Assembly: GCA_963989385.1 (NCBI GenBank)
Contig: OZ022512.1
Span: forward strand, 25,751,899 to 25,815,898
Reading direction: 5' to 3'
Length of the DNA stretch: 64,000 nt
DNA from: Ctena decussata
Taxonomy: Eukaryota > Mollusca > Bivalvia > Lucinida > Lucinidae
Shown: in pieces, positions 13,524 to 26,274 of the stretch
Layout: each line of letters starts with the position of its first letter
How positions within the stretch are numbered: the first letter of the stretch is position 1
Notes under the pieces: generated by a model
What the model was told of the DNA's origin: nothing
What the model saw: the letters and a program-made list of their open reading frames with translations, nothing else
Databases searched by the model: none
Translations under genes and position numbers: made by a program

Positions 13524-13710
13524 GACCAGATTAGAAGGGGTAACAGGGATAATTCTCCATATTTCTTCATAAAAATGTATGTTGTGACCCCTCATTAGAA
13601 CTTTCTCATCAAGACGGTTCTAATGAGGGGTCACAACATAGGTTTTTATTTAGAAATAAGAAAAATTATCCCAGAATTTCCTTAAATATTCACTTTATCT
13701 GGAGCTCTGA
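13524..13710. mobile_element. Fold-back MITE, family A
   Basis: It shows the TIR remnants CAGATTAGAAGGGG and TTTATCTGGAGCTCTG, with hairpin arms GTTGTGACCCCTCATTAG / CTAATGAGGGGTCACAAC. ARF intron 2. Confidence 0.9.
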
Positions 13711-13947
13711 TATTATCCAAAATATGGTTATATTGAGGAGTTTCATAAATATGACTCGACTTTAGTCAGATTTTGTACTTCCTTCTTTTAAGTTCTCACT
13801 TTCCTGTATGATCTATTCAGTGGTTTTCATACAAAACACAACATCAAAGGAACATTTAACAATCAGTTGTTGCATGCCTGGAAAAAAATATCTAGTTCGC
13901 ATTACAAAGTGATGCTTGATTCATACTGTCAACCCACAGAGATATCT

Positions 13948-14166
13948 GGGGCCGTATTTATAAAACGACTTAAGTGGTTGCAATGGTGTTGCTAAGGCTT
14001 CATTTCTATGAAGGAGAAGAGAAGTATGAAATTTGCTGTGGAGGAACCGTCTGAAAAAGACGGTTCCTCCAGAGCAAATTTCGTAGTTGTAAGGAATCTC
14101 CTTCACAGAAATTAAGTCTTAGCAACAGCTTAGCAACGACTTAAGTGGTTTTATAAATATGGCCCC
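13948..14166. mobile_element. Palindromic MITE, family C
   Basis: The ends are GGGGCCGTATTTATAAA and TTTATAAATATGGCCCC. Almost the whole unit folds back on itself, through GACTTAAGTGG, GCTAAGGC, AAATTTGCT and an apex GAGGAACCGTCTG..AGACGGTTCCTC. Copies are at 15179 and 46547. Confidence 0.92.
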
Positions 14167-14212
14167 AGGATGTTTAGGAGGATAATCCATACAAAATGTT
14201 ACAGTTTGCCAA

Positions 14213-14364
14213 TTTTTAGCTTGTCTATACGAAAGTACAGAGAGCTATTGTTGTCACTTGGATGTCGGCGTGGGGGTCACACTTCAAAGTTTTACATTAA
14301 AGTTTTTTTATGTGATGGGCAAGGCAATGCAGGCGAGCTATCCTGTGCGGGGACAGGTCTTGTT
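14213..14364. mobile_element. Short Helentron-like element (CTTG class)
   Basis: The left end TTTTTAGCTTGTC is decayed. The right end is CAGGCGAGCTATCCTG, then GGGGACAGGTCTTG and TTT. The interior AAAGTTTTTTTATGTGATGG matches the copy at 16083-16253. No satellite core. Confidence 0.75.
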
Positions 14365-14503
14365 TATATATGTATTTATATACTACTGTATTTTATTAAA
14401 TACCTGTAAATGATACACCCTTTGAACTATCTATTTGTGGCAAAGCTGGATTAACATACTGGCGTTTTCTGAATCTGTACAACTACCCCTTAAAATTTGG
14501 CTA

Positions 14504-14718
14504 GGGGATAGTCGGGTAACTTCGGACAGCGGATAGATTCGGACAGTGACATTTTTTTTCTTTATATGTCAGTTGTTTGGAACTAAAACAAAAATTAACT
14601 GGCCAAACAGTGAAAATCCTGATGAGACGGCTCATCATGAGCCATCTCATCTGGATTTTTCACTGTTTGCAATGGTATGTCCGAATTTACCCGCCTGTCC
14701 GAAGTTACCCGACTCCCC
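14504..14718. mobile_element. TA-flanked TIR MITE
   Basis: The inverted ends are GGGGATAGTCGGGTAACTTC with CGGACA at the left and its inverse TGTCCG with AAGTTACCCGACTCCCC at the right. TA flanks both sides (14502-14503 and 14719-14720). Within it is a hairpin AAACAGTGAAAATCC..GGATTTTTCACTGTTT with a CTCATCATGAG apex, related to the hairpins at 53.3 and 53.6 kb. Confidence 0.8.
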
Positions 14719-15178
14719 TATGTCTAGAGATCCAGCTTCAGATGTGTCAGTTTTTGATGTGCATCATATGAGTGAGAACCAGAGAAACATGACAAGTAAT
14801 GTAACATAACAAGAGATAAAGCATTTATTCTACATTGTTTTTTTTGTTTTGTTTTTTTGATGTTTTAGGCAGTATAAATTAAGAACTGGTTATTAAATCG
14901 TACTAAAAGGCACATAATAAGCATATTGCTGCAATAATTTAACTGTCTGTAGGTACATGTAGTTCCCAGATTGACATAAATGCCTGTGTGTTGGATGTTA
15001 TAAATAAAGCTAGATCAAGTTACTGTGGTATTACTGTTAATGGGCATGTAAGGTCACAAGGACACAAAATTCGACAAATATTGGAACATACTGAGATCAG
15101 CTACCTAATTTTGTCTTTCATACTCTGCCTAAGCCTTTAAGGAGGCTTAAGAGATTAATTTTTGAGAAAATGAGAGTC

Positions 15179-15403
15179 AGGGGCCGTATTCATGAAACGA
15201 CTTAAGTGGTTGCTATGCTGTTGCTAAGGCTAAATTTCTTTGAAGGAGATTCCCTACAACTATGAAATTTGCTCTGGAGGAACAGTCTTATAAAGACTGT
15301 TCCTCCAGAGCAAACTTCATAGTTGTAGGGAATCTCCTTTATAGATATTTAGCCTTAGCAACTGCATAGCAACGACTTAAGTGGCTTTATGAATATGGCC
15401 CCT
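15179..15403. mobile_element. Palindromic MITE, family C
   Basis: The ends are AGGGGCCGTATTCATGAAA and TTTATGAATATGGCCCCT. The long arms include GGAGATTCCCTACAACTATG, and the apex is GGAACAGTCTTATAAAGACTG. It is the best-preserved copy of the family here. Confidence 0.94.
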
Positions 15404-15457
15404 GTTGTTTTGTTACAGAGTCAGAATGGTAAACAGTGCAGAGCTATTTAGTCTTTA

Positions 15458-15673
15458 TGAACTGTGACAAAACCAATAAAGTGGCTAGCATGCCCAGCGA
15501 ACTCTCAGATTAGCCTTGGCATCCCCCCAGTCTGATCAAAGTGCTGATCACTTAATGGGTAGCTAAGGGTCTATGCTACCTCAGTGCGGACAGTAAAGAT
15601 TGTGATCAGACTGGTCAGATGCCCAGACTTTTGCTTGGTACACATGCCACTTTGTCAGTGTGTCACAGCTCAT
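15458..15673. mobile_element. Palindromic MITE, family B (diverged)
   Basis: It shows TGTGACAAAACCAATAAAGTGG at left and CCACTTTGTCAGTGTGTCACA at right around GGGTAGCTAAGGGTCTATG. It belongs to the GTGGCATG subgroup also seen at 4572, 50606 and 52600. Confidence 0.85.
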
Positions 15674-16082
15674 ATGTCTGCTTCATAAGGAGCAGTCTGA
15701 TCTAATTCAACACTGTAAGCTCAGTGGGTTCTGCCTCAGAGTTCGGGGGTCTTAACTGTAACATGCTGATAAACAAGCATATGTTGTAGTTTTCATGTGT
15801 ATTGTTTTCACTCTTGCTTCGCAAACTATCCTTCTTATGAGCAGTCTCATTGAATCATTTTGTTTTGCTGAGCAGGACGATGGTTCTTGAAAGGCTTATA
15901 GTTCCAGGTTTCGTTAGTTTTGGTCGGAGATTTTGTTTTGACGCGTTCAAAAGCGGTATGACTGAAGCAGTACAAGGGGAAAATTAGAAATCAGAGTTAA
16001 AGTGGTGAGTAAATTTTTTTTCTCCCCGATCTATGAGAGCTGTTGATTGGCCAAAATTTTGGTGATAAAATTTCACATATTT

Positions 16083-16253
16083 TTAGCTCGCCTGAACAAA
16101 GTTCAGGAAGAGCGGTTGCACTACACCGGCATTGGCGTCGGTGTTGGCGGCGCGTTGGTGTTAGCAAAATGTTAAAGTTTTACGTTAAAGTTTTTTATGT
16201 GATGGGCAAGGCGCTGTCAGGCGAGCTATCCTGGCCCTGTGACAGGTCTTGTT
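16083..16253. mobile_element. Short Helentron-like element (CTTG class)
   Basis: The left end TTTTTAGCTCGCCTGA is followed by a hairpin (GAACAAAGTTC). The right end is CAGGCGAGCTATCCTGG and CCTGTGACAGGTCTTG, followed by TTT. At about 170 bp it is a minimal element with both ends and no satellite core. Confidence 0.85.
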
Positions 16254-16692
16254 TTCTTTCCTAGAGATAAAGCAGTTAATTTAGAGTCACTTTTTTCCCC
16301 AAAAAGTAAGATCAATAAGATCAGAAATTCAAAAAAAAAAATCTCATTTTCTGCACCAAAACTTTGGTTGTTCTGAGCTCTTGATTCTGTCAACTTTGTG
16401 TTTATACTTAAGGGGAAGATGGCATGCTTTTATGTAGGCGCGCTTTGGGGGTATATGAAATGATCATGCCTTTCAAGAATTATCATTTTTAATGCTTAAA
16501 AATTGTTACAGAAGATGGGGCTTTTGATGACAGTTTTAAACAGTTTTGTTCATTCTTTATCAAATAAGTTAAAAAGAGGCTTCATGTGTTTAGGGAGCCT
16601 TAAAATATTGTAGTCATCATCAAAAACCCTATTTTCTGGATTTCTGTTGGTTACTGTGATGGCATACTGTGTTATTTCTGTCTATGTTTCTT

Positions 16693-19445
16693 CAGAGCTC
16701 TAGATAAGCGGGAGTATTTAGTGATACATAATTAGGGATAATTTTTGTTAATTTTTATGCCCCCAACTTCGAAGAAGTTGAGGGGGCATATTGCTTTTGG
16801 CTTGTCCGTCCTTCCGTCCGTCCGTTACGTCCGTCCGTAACACTTTGAGTATGCTCTGTAACTTAGGAATTGTAAAGGCTGGGGTCTTGATATTTCATAG
16901 GTGGATAGATTATAAAAATTTAGTGAACCCGTATTTTTTTTCTTTTCGGTCAGCCATGTACTGTCAGAGTTATGCCCCTTTTTCGAAAAATTAAATGTAA
17001 GTTTGTTAGCAAAATTTTGGAGAAAGTATTTGAGCTAGGTTGTTCATATTTGGCATACTGGCAGGGCCTAAGGTGTAGATCACCTGATTAACTTTTGGGC
17101 TAATTTCTTAAAAATTTGACTGAATTATGCCCCTTTGTTAACTTTGGCATTTTTCCAACTTTTGAACTGTTTGACCTAGAGACCTGATTTATGGTACACT
17201 TATAGTATTTGATGTGTTGATTATTTTGATGATAGTTACATTATGTTGAGTTCATTATTGACAGAGTTATGCCCCTTTTTTCTTATTTGTACAAAACAGC
17301 ATAGGTAGGCTCCATTACTCAAGAATTGTAACTGCTGGAGCCTTGATAATTCATAGCTGGATAGGCCATAGAAAATAAGCAGACCCGTATTTTATTTCTT
17401 TTCCATCGGCCATGTAGTTTTAGAGTTATGGCCCTTTTTTGAAAAATTAAACATAAGTTTGTTAGCAAAATTTTTGAAAAAGTATTTAAGCTAGGTTGTT
17501 CATATTTGGCATACTGGTAGGGCTTAAGGTGTAGATCACCTGATTAACTTTTGGGCTAATTTCGTAAGAAATTGATTGAATTATGTCCCTTTGTTAACAT
17601 TGGTATTTTTCCAACTTTTGAACCGTTTGACCTAGAACCGTTTGACCTAGAGACCTGATTTTTGGTATACTTATAGTATTTGATGTGTTGATCATTTTGA
17701 TGATAATTACATTATGTTGAGTTCATTATAGACAGAGTTATGCCCCTTTTTCTTATTTGTACAAAACAGCATAGGTAGGCGCATTACTCAAGAATTGTAA
17801 CTGCTGGAGCCTTGATAATTCATAGCTGGATAGGCCATAGAAAATAAGCAGACTTGTATTTTATTATGCCCCCAACTTCGAAGAAGTTGAGGGGGCATAT
17901 TGCTTTGGGCTTGTCCGTCCGTCCGTCCGTTCGTTCGTTCGTTCCGTTCGTTACGTCCGTCCGTAACACTTTGGGTATGCTCTGTAACTTAGGAACTGTA
18001 AAGGCTGGGGTCTTGATATTTCATAGGTGGATAGGTAATAAAAAATTAGTGAACCCGTATTTTTTTTCCTTTCCGTCAGCCATGTACTTTCAGAGTTATG
18101 CCCCTTTTTCGAAAAATCAAATATAAGTTTGTTAGCAAAATTTTGGAAAAAGTATTTGAGCTAGGTTGTTCATATTTGGCATACTGGTAGGACCTAAGGT
18201 GTAGATCACCTGATTAACTTTTGGGCTAATTTTATAAAAATTTGACTGAATTATGCCCCTTTGTTAACTTTGGCATTTTTCCAACTTTCGAACCGTTTGA
18301 CCTAGAGACCTGATTTTTGGTATACTTCTGGTATTTGATGTGTTGATTATTTTGATGATACTTACATTGTGTTGAGTTCATTATTGACAGAGTTATGCCC
18401 CTTTTTTCTTATTTGTACAAAACAGCGAAGGTATGAGCCATTACTCAAGAACTGTAACTGCTGGAGCCTTGATAATGCATAGGTGGAGAGACCATAGAAA
18501 ATAAGCAGACCCATATTTTATTTCTTCTCCATCATCCATGTAGTTTAAGAGTTATGGCCCTTTTTCGATAAATTAGATTTGAGTTTGTTAGCAAAATTTT
18601 GGAAAAAGTATATGAGCTAGGTTGTTCATATTTGGCATACTGGTAGGACCTAAGGTGTAGATCACCTGATTAACTTTTGGGCTAATTTTATAAAAAATTG
18701 ACTGAATTATGCCCCTTTGTTAACTTTGGCATTTTTCCAACTTTTGAACCGTTTGACCTAGAGACCTGATTTTTGATGTAGTAATAGTATTTGATGTGTT
18801 GATCATTTTGATGATAATCAAACTATATTGAGTTCATTATTGACAGAGTTCTGCCCCTTTACGAAAAATAAATGTAAGTTTGTTAGCAAAATTTTGGAAA
18901 AAGTATTTGAGCTAGGTTGTTAATATTTGGCATTCTGGTAGGGTCTAAAGTGTAGATCACCTGATTGACTTTTGAGCTATTTTCGTAAATATTTGACTCA
19001 ATTATGCCCCTTGATTTTCTTCGGAAGTTTGTCAACTTTTGAACTTTTTGACCTTGACATTTTGTTTATGATATATTAATAGTATTTGATATGTCGATGA
19101 TCAATCTAATGATGGTTACGTTATGTTGCATTCATTATTGACAGAGTTTTGTCCTTTTTTCTTGTCTGTACATAATATTTTAGGGTTGGTCTATTACTCA
19201 AGAATTGTAGCTGCTTTGGCCTTGATATTTTATAGGTAGGTAGAAAACATTTTCATTGACCTTGTTAGGGTCAGGCATATAGTTCGGGGCATAGTGTTTT
19301 ACAAACACATTTTCTAGTTTATAAAAACATTTGTTGTGGCCACTCATCTGAACCGTCTCATCGAGACGGTTCAGATGAGGGGTCACAACATATGGTTTCA
19401 ATGAGAAAAAAAATTATCCCTTAATTATCATCAAATACAGCTCTG
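16693..19445. mobile_element. Family A MITE split by a 2.56-kb insertion
   Basis: The left half, 16693-16752, begins CAGAGCTCTAGATAAGCGGG. The right half resumes at about 19319 with ATAAAAACATTTGTTGTGG and ends with TACAGCTCTG near 19445. The two halves join to a normal family A copy when the insertion is removed. Confidence 0.88.
16753..19318. mobile_element. Helentron-like satellite element, CTAG-type 3' end
   Basis: The left end is TTTATGCCCCCAACTTCG / AAGAAGTTGAGGGGGCAT, a hairpin, then CCGTCCTTCCGTCCGTCC. The core has repeated units with GAGTTATGCCCCTTTTTC, GTTGTTCATATTTGGCATAC and GTGTAGATCACCTGATT. A second left end occurs at 17863, so part of the element is duplicated or a copy is inserted in itself. 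The right end is a hairpin GTGTTT-TAC-AAACAC (19294-19308), then ATTTTCTAG and TT. It sits inside a family A MITE. Confidence 0.85.
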
Positions 19446-20289
19446 TTTCTTGCTTTCATCAACATGTAGGCACAATAATAAAAGCTACTGTGGTGTGAAA
19501 ATTTCCAGAGTGCCCCAGCTGCCCCAATTATACGATGCCTTGTGAAGATACTATGGTGTTTTATTAAAACTTAGATCTACTTTCTGTTAATTATTCGTAA
19601 AATTGTTCTTGAGCTGTGGCTCATCAATAGTGCCACCTTTCAGGGTGGTTCAAATGTGGATCCACTAAGAAATAGTATCATAGTTTGTCCAATCCAGAAA
19701 GACTGAAAGTTGAGACAAACACCTAATGTTTGCTTTATTAGGATATATGGATACACCACTTTAATGAAACCATTCTTCAAAAGGGCTACTCTCTACTAAA
19801 AGGGGCAAATAAAGACTGAATTCTTTTGAGGATGAAGACAATTACTTGCAGGCCGAAGTTCTCTGCATCAGAGGTGAATCTGCAAACTTGAAGAAGACAA
19901 TTGTTCCAGAAAGCTTTCAATTCTAGCACCTTTCTGTATAACAGGTTATCTGGGGCACCGAGTTGCTGTTTGTGTTGGCATATTCCTTTCATATCTATGC
20001 TTCATAGCTTCCTATCAGTGCTTACTACTAGAGTGCATTTCTTACTTAGCAACTAACAGTTGATTCTAAACTCTTATTTTGTGTAGCCATTGTATGAATT
20101 AGCTAAAAGAGGCAAAAAAGTTCTTGTTACTAAAGAGGCAAAATAGTTCTTGTGACTTACAAATAGCCATGGAAATGGGGAGCTCCATCTGAGCGTTTCT
20201 CATGCTGTGGCTCCAAAGAAATTCAAAGCTACCTTAGCTGACTTATAGGTGGTTAGGAATGAAAATGTTTGAAAATTTTCCTTTTTAAC
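19446..20289. other. ARF intron 2, unannotated part
   Basis: No gene or repeat was recognised. Confidence 0.6.
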
Positions 20290-20436
20290 AAAGGAGCGGG
20301 TGTAGTGTAGTGGATAACACTCGGGACTACCAATCCAGGGGTCGCAAGATCGATGAGACTTTAAACGGAGGTCCCGTCTCCATATGACCTCGTTGGTGGT
20401 GGGACGTTAAACTCGAGTTCGCTCACTCACTCCTTC
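20290..20436 (+). repeat. tRNA-derived SINE, forward
   Basis: The head GGTGTAGTGTAGTGGATAAC is A-box-like and is followed by GGGTCGCAAGATCGATGAG, a weak B box. The body ends in GGGACGTTAAACTCGAG and a CACTCACTC tail, typical of molluscan tRNA-derived SINEs. The family assignment is from memory. Confidence 0.7.
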
Positions 20437-20609
20437 TTGACAGATACATACCATTTGAGATAGCGTAAGAATCAGAAGGATTTGTGCAAGCTTATACACT
20501 TACTTTATGGAGAATTAAGGGAAAACAAAACAAAAATCAGTTTTAATTCAGAGCTGCAGATGTGTGGGTGGCATGGGGAAGGGGAAAGGGGTATGGTAAA
20601 CAAAAATTG

Positions 20610-20815
20610 ATAAATATTTTTCATTCCCCTAAAACGTCTGCTTTAGCCCTTCATTAGAGATGCCTGGGCTAATTGATATGGTTATAATGAGGGACCAAAA
20701 CACAAAGTGAATTCATGGAGAAATAGGAAACCCTACGGGGAAGTAAGAAAAATAATTCAGCAAATATCGACAAGCTTCTACCTCATTTATGGCTCTGTAA
20801 TCATAATTGCTCACC
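20610..20815. mobile_element. Degenerate family A MITE
   Basis: Only scattered pieces remain: CCCTTCATTAGAG, then ATAATGAGGGACCAAAACA, GAGAAATAGGAAA and ATGGCTCTG. Confidence 0.4.
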
Positions 20816-22292
20816 TGTAATTAGCAGCAAGGGAGACATAGTATTGCTTGTCTGACTGTGTTTGTGGACTATGGGGGCAAAGGTATAAACACTCTGCAAG
20901 TTTTCATTGTTAGCTGTGTCCCATGACAACGTGAAGGCAGACGAGACACATTGTGTCAGAGCTTCAGATAAGAAGGAGAAAAAGAGATAATTTAGTAATC
21001 GTTTTTCTTATTAGGGCTCTGCGGAGGCCCTATTGTAATCACCTTGTCTGTCTATCCTTCCATCTGTCTGTCTGTACGTCCGTAGGCATTCCGTGTCCAG
21101 TCCATAACTCTGAAATCCTTTGAGATATTTTCTTGAAACTTGGTAAATATATATATAAAGCATCATCAGACAGTGTGCAGAGAATAAGAATCATAACTAT
21201 ACCTATATTTTTAAGGAATTATGTCCCTTTGTAGTTTTAAGTATTGAAATCGTGTCCGCTCCATAAATCTGACACCATTCTTGATATTTTCACGAAACTT
21301 GGTACAAATATAAAGCATCATCTGACAATGTGATGAGAACAGAAACTGTAACTCCATCTACATTTTTTATATGGAATTATGCCTCTTTGTAATTTTAAGT
21401 TTGGAAATCGTGTCTGCTCCATAACTCTTACACCGTTTAAGATATTTTCACGAAAGTTGGTACAAATACAAAGCATTATCAGACGATGTGCAGAGAACAA
21501 GAATCATAACTCCAATTACATTTTTTACAGAGTTATTCCCCTTTGTAATTTTCTATGTAAAAATCTTGTCAGCTCTATAGCTTTAAAACTGTTGAAGACA
21601 CTTCACAAAACTTGGTACAAATATAAAACATCATCAGACAATGTGCAGAGAACAGGAACCATAACAGCCCTTAATTTTTTTTCTTCAGAATTTTGCCCCT
21701 TTGTAATTTTGTGTTCATATCCACTTTGTAGTTTTAAAATGGCCAAAGATATTTTCACAAAATTTGGTACAAATATAAAGCATCAGCACATGATTTGAAG
21801 AGAATAAGAATTGTAACTCCATGTACATTTTTTACAGAATTATGCCTTTAGTAAGGGGGGTAGGGGGTATATAGGTTTTGTCACGCTGTCTGTTCATCCG
21901 TTCGTTTGTCCGTTTGTTCGACTATTTGCCCTTCCGTTAACTTTTACGTCAAAGTTTTACATTAAACCTTTTATCTCTGTAACCGCTGGTCAGAATATTT
22001 TCATATTTGGTTAATGATATCTCTATAGTATTGCCTTTGATTTGAAATACCTTAACCTCTGGGTCAGGCCCCAGGGTGGGACCAGGGGTCAATAATTAGG
22101 ACTTAAATTACGTCCAAGTTTTGTGTTAAAGCTTTTGGATTGCCATATTTCTGAAACCACATGTTAGATTCTTTTCATATTTGGATAGTGATACCTCTGT
22201 AGCAATACCTTTGATATGAAATGCTTAAGCATTGGGGTCAGGCTCATGAGTAGGGCCAGGGGTCAGTAATTAGGACTTCAGCTACGTCAAAG

Positions 22293-25200
22293 TTTTTAGC
22301 TCACCTGAGCCAGCGGCTCCGGGGGAGCTTATAGGATGGTAAGGCTCCATTGTCCGTCGTCGTCCGTCCGTCAGTCCACAATTTCAAATGACTTCTCCTC
22401 TGAAACCGCTGGGCCAATTGTAACCAAATTTCATATATGGCCTCCAGAGGAAGGGGGAACGAAAAGTTGTTCAAACCGTCCTGGTCACATGACCAACATG
22501 GCCGCCACGCCAGGGGTAGGGTAGGGCCAGGGGTCAGTAATTAGGACTTCAGCTACGTCAAAGTTTTTAGCTCACCTGAGCCAGCGGCTCCGGGGGAGCT
22601 TATAGGATGGTAAGGCTCCATTGTCCGTCGTCGTCCGTCCGTCCGTCCACAATTTCAAATGACTTTTCCTCTGAAACCGCAGGGCCAATTGTAACCAAAT
22701 TTCATATATGGCCTCCAGAGGAAGGGGGAACGAAAAGTTGTTCAAACCGTCCTGGTCACATGACCAACATGGCCGCCACGCCCATATATGGTAAAAACCT
22801 AAAAGAATCTTCTTCTCCAGAACCAATAGGCCGATGGCCTTGAAACTTAGTATGTAGCATCGGGTACATGAGTACTACCAAGATTGTTCAAATTATGACC
22901 TTGGGTTGACCTTGACCTTTTTTACGGCAAGGTCAAATTTGCTTCCTTGTGCTTTTATATGGGAAAATGCTAGAACATAAAATATCTTGAAAACTGTTGA
23001 AGATTTTGGGCTAAAAATCAATATCTACAGTCATCTAAATGAGTACATGAAGATTTATGAGTACAAGAGGTCAAGGTCATTCTTTGACCTTTGACCCAGA
23101 ACTCTCATATTTTGACAATTTCAAACAATCTTCTCAACAGCCACTGGGCCAATTGAAACCAAATTTCATATAGAGCCTCCAGGGGATGAGGGAATGAAAA
23201 TTTGTTCAAACGGTTCAGGTCACATGACCAACATGGCCGCCAATGCCCATATATGGTAAAAAACCTTGAAATATCTTCTTCTCCAGAACCAATTGACCGA
23301 TGGCCTTGAAACTCGGTATGTAGCATTGGGTACTCGAGTACTATCAAGATTGTTCAAATTATGACCTTGGGTTGACCTTGACCTTTTTACGGCAAGGTCA
23401 AATATGGGAAAATGCTAGAACTTAAGATATCAGGGAAAGTTTTGAAGATTAAGGTCTAAAAGTTGGTATATGCAGTCATCTTTAATGAGTATAATGAAGA
23501 TTTGTGAGTACAAGAGGTCAAGGTCATTCTTTGACCTTTGACCCTGAGCTCTCATATTTTGACAATTTCAAACAATCTTCTCAAAAACCACTCGGCCTAT
23601 TATAACCAAATTTCATATAGAGCCTCCAGGGGATGAGGGAATGAAAATTTGTTCAAACGGTTCAGGTCACATGACCAACATGGCCACCATGCCCATATAT
23701 GGTAAAAACCTAAAAAAATCTTCTTCTCCAGAACCAATTGACAGATGGCCTTGAAACTTAGTATGTAGCATTGGGTACTCCAGTACTATCAAGAGCAGGG
23801 CTACAGAAATCCGATATTTTGTCGGTCCGGACCGATTTTGAGTTCGAAAAACCGATTCAGTTGGCATAAGGCACATTTTTTTCGGTCCGAAAAAACACGA
23901 TTTGCGATGTATGATGACATAATTACCTGGATTTTAGCCATGTGTCATATTATTAATCCAATAATCACGCACTGCTGTCAAAAGTTATCACAGATAAACA
24001 AAGTGTCGATTGTCTTGCCAAGGTGTGAACAGACTCAATTTTAGAAATCTTCGATAATTAGCATGTGTCACAATATTGGCCAGCGGCGAAGATTTTCCAC
24101 AACATACACGTGCCGATGCACGGAAAAAGGCTGTGCAACGTAAGGTTACTGACTATTGTATACTTTCATAGATAGCATAAGGAAAGAATTTGACTAGCAA
24201 AAAGAAAAATTAAACCGGACTTGGTTATGTGCAGTCTGGTCAGAAATTTTTTAGCCGACGTCATTTTTTGCGCAGAATTATTTTTCTTCGTCCGAAGGTA
24301 CCTTTTTGCAAGTATATTTCATATTTCAAGGGAATTAACTCGAATACAGTAAAATACGTCAATCGTAATACTTCGGCAATTCCGTAAATGAAGATCGGCG
24401 AGGATTTCCGAATGGTACAGCCATGTGTACTTTCGCTTTCGGTCTGACTGTCTCTGCGCTTTAAAGCGAATTTTTCACGTTAAGTAAGAACATGTGGACT
24501 AAATGGCTACTTCAGCGATGACCCCCGCGTATAACGGCGCTCCAGTGTAGTCATTAGTTTTCGTGACTTTTTTTGGATTGTGGAATACACTGTGTAGTCA
24601 TTAGTTTTCGTGTCTATTTTGGATTCGTATGACGTCATTGGCCGTCCGGACCGATTACGATTTCAAAATTTCTGTAGCCCTGATCAAGAGTGTTCAAAAT
24701 GATGACCTTGGGGTGACCTTGGCCATTTTACAGCAAGGTCAAATATGGGAAAATGCTAGAACATAAGATTTCATGGAAAGTTTTGAAGATTTAGGCCTAA
24801 AAATTGGTAAATACAGTCATCTTAATGTGTACATCAAGATTCATGACTAGAAGAGGTCAAGGTCGTTCTTTGACCTCTGACCCTGAATTCTCAGAATAGT
24901 TTGACAATTTCAAACTTCTCCTTAAAAGCCAATGCGACAATTGTCCAAATATTATATAGAGCCTTCAGGGGTCGAGGAAATGAAAATTTCTTCAAATGGT
25001 CTGGGTTACATGACCAACATGGCCACCATGACCATATATGGTAAAAACCTTTGAAAATTTTTTTCTCCAGAACCGATTGATCAGTGGCCTTGAAACTTGG
25101 TATGTAGCATTAAATATTTTTTCTTCTCCAGAACCAATACACCAATGGCCTTGAAACTTGGTAAGTAGCATGGAGTACTAGAGTACTACCAAGACTGTTC

Positions 25201-25473
25201 AAATGATGACCTCGGTTTTGCTTAACTTTTTTTTGCGGCATGGTCAAATATGGGAAAATGCTAGAACATAAGATTTCATGGAAAGTTTTGCCTAAAAAAT
25301 GGTATATATGGTTGCCTTAATGAGTACATGAAGATTTATGAGTACAATAGGTCATGGTCATTCTTTGACTTTTGACCCAAGACTCATATTTTGACAATTT
25401 CAAAACATAAGAAAAAGCCACATTGCCAATTGTTCAGGTGAGCGATTCAGGGCCTCATGACCCTCTTGTTTTG
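22293..25473. mobile_element. Helentron-like satellite element (AGCTCACC/CTTG class), nested
   Basis: The left end is TTTTTAGCTCACCTGAGCC with a GTCGTCCGTCCGTC run. The core is several units of about 400 bp (CCAATTGTAACCAAATTTC, CATGACCAACATGGCC, CCGATGGCCTTGAAACT, GACCTTTGACCC). The right end is CAGGTGAGCGATTCAGGGCC then TCATGACCCTCTTG and TTTT. The left end occurs twice (22298 and 22569), 271 bases apart. Confidence 0.85.
23796..24682. mobile_element. hAT-type non-autonomous DNA transposon
   Basis: Its ends are inverted, CAGGGCTACAGAAAT at the left and ATTTCTGTAGCCCTG at the right, and are flanked by the perfect 8-base direct repeat ATCAAGAG (23788-23795 and 24683-24690). An 8-bp duplication with CAGGG-type ends is diagnostic of the hAT superfamily. 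Subterminal GGTCCGGACCG palindromes lie near both ends. No transposase frame. It is nested in the 22293 element. Confidence 0.92.
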
Positions 25474-26274
25474 TTAAACCTTTGCTTTGCTCATGTCTCT
25501 GTAACTGTTTATCAGACTTTTTTCATATTTGGTTCCTAACATCTGTACAGCATTGTCTTTGATGTGAAATACCTCAGCTGCGTGGTCAGGCCTCTGGATG
25601 GGGCCAGGGTAAATGATTAGGACTTAGTTTACATCATTGTTGTGCCTTAAACCTTTTGGATTGCTCATATTTGTGTAGTAACAGCATGTCCGATTCTTTT
25701 CATGTTTGGTTAATGATATCTCATGCTTTAGCATTTGGGTCAGGCCTCTGGGTAGGGCTAGGGATCACTTATTTGGGCTTAAATTAGGTCTTAGTTTTTC
25801 TGTACACTTTTCGTTTTGCTCATATCTGTGTAGCTATATGTCAGATTCTTTTCAGTAGCATTTCCTTTGATATTGTATGCCTTGAGAAGGATTAGGGTCA
25901 GCTCCTGGATGGGGTCAGGGTTCAATAATTAGAACTTTGTTTGGCGGTGGCACTGGTCGGGGGTATACGTGAGCTCCTGCTCACTTTATCTAGTATAGAA
26001 ATTGTAGCCAATCCATATTTTCAAAACCATCAAAGGTGCTTTAATGAAACTTTGCACAAATATAAAGCATCATCAGATGATGTGCAGAAAATAAAAACCA
26101 TAACGCCACCTACAGTTTTTTACAGACTTATATCCCTTTGTAATTGTCCCTAGAGAAATAGTTTCTATTTTATAGCTTTAAAACTGTTCAAGATATATGC
26201 ACAAAACTTGGTACAAATAAAAAGCTTGATCAAACAATGTGCAGTGTACAAGAACCTGTCTACACCTGCATTTT

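Larger units (their letters stand above)
21848..25990. mobile_element. Nested satellite element (G-rich left end)
   Basis: The left end is AGTAAGGGGGGTAGGGGG, then TATATAGGTTTTGTCACGC and a TCCGTTCGTTTGTCCG microsatellite. Core units contain GGGTCAGGCC, GGACCAGGGGTCAATAATTAGG and GCTCATATCTGTG. The core runs to 22292 and resumes from 25473 to about 25990. The right end is not clear. Confidence 0.6.

Noticed and set aside
14504..14718. Grouping this element with the family D hairpins at 53 kb
   Set aside because: The internal hairpin is related, but the ends (GGGGATAGTCGGG) and TA flanks differ from the TTAACCC-type boundaries of the 53-kb copies.
21379..21798. 139-codon open frame with internal repeats
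   Set aside because: Translation of satellite units; similar frames appear wherever this core recurs.
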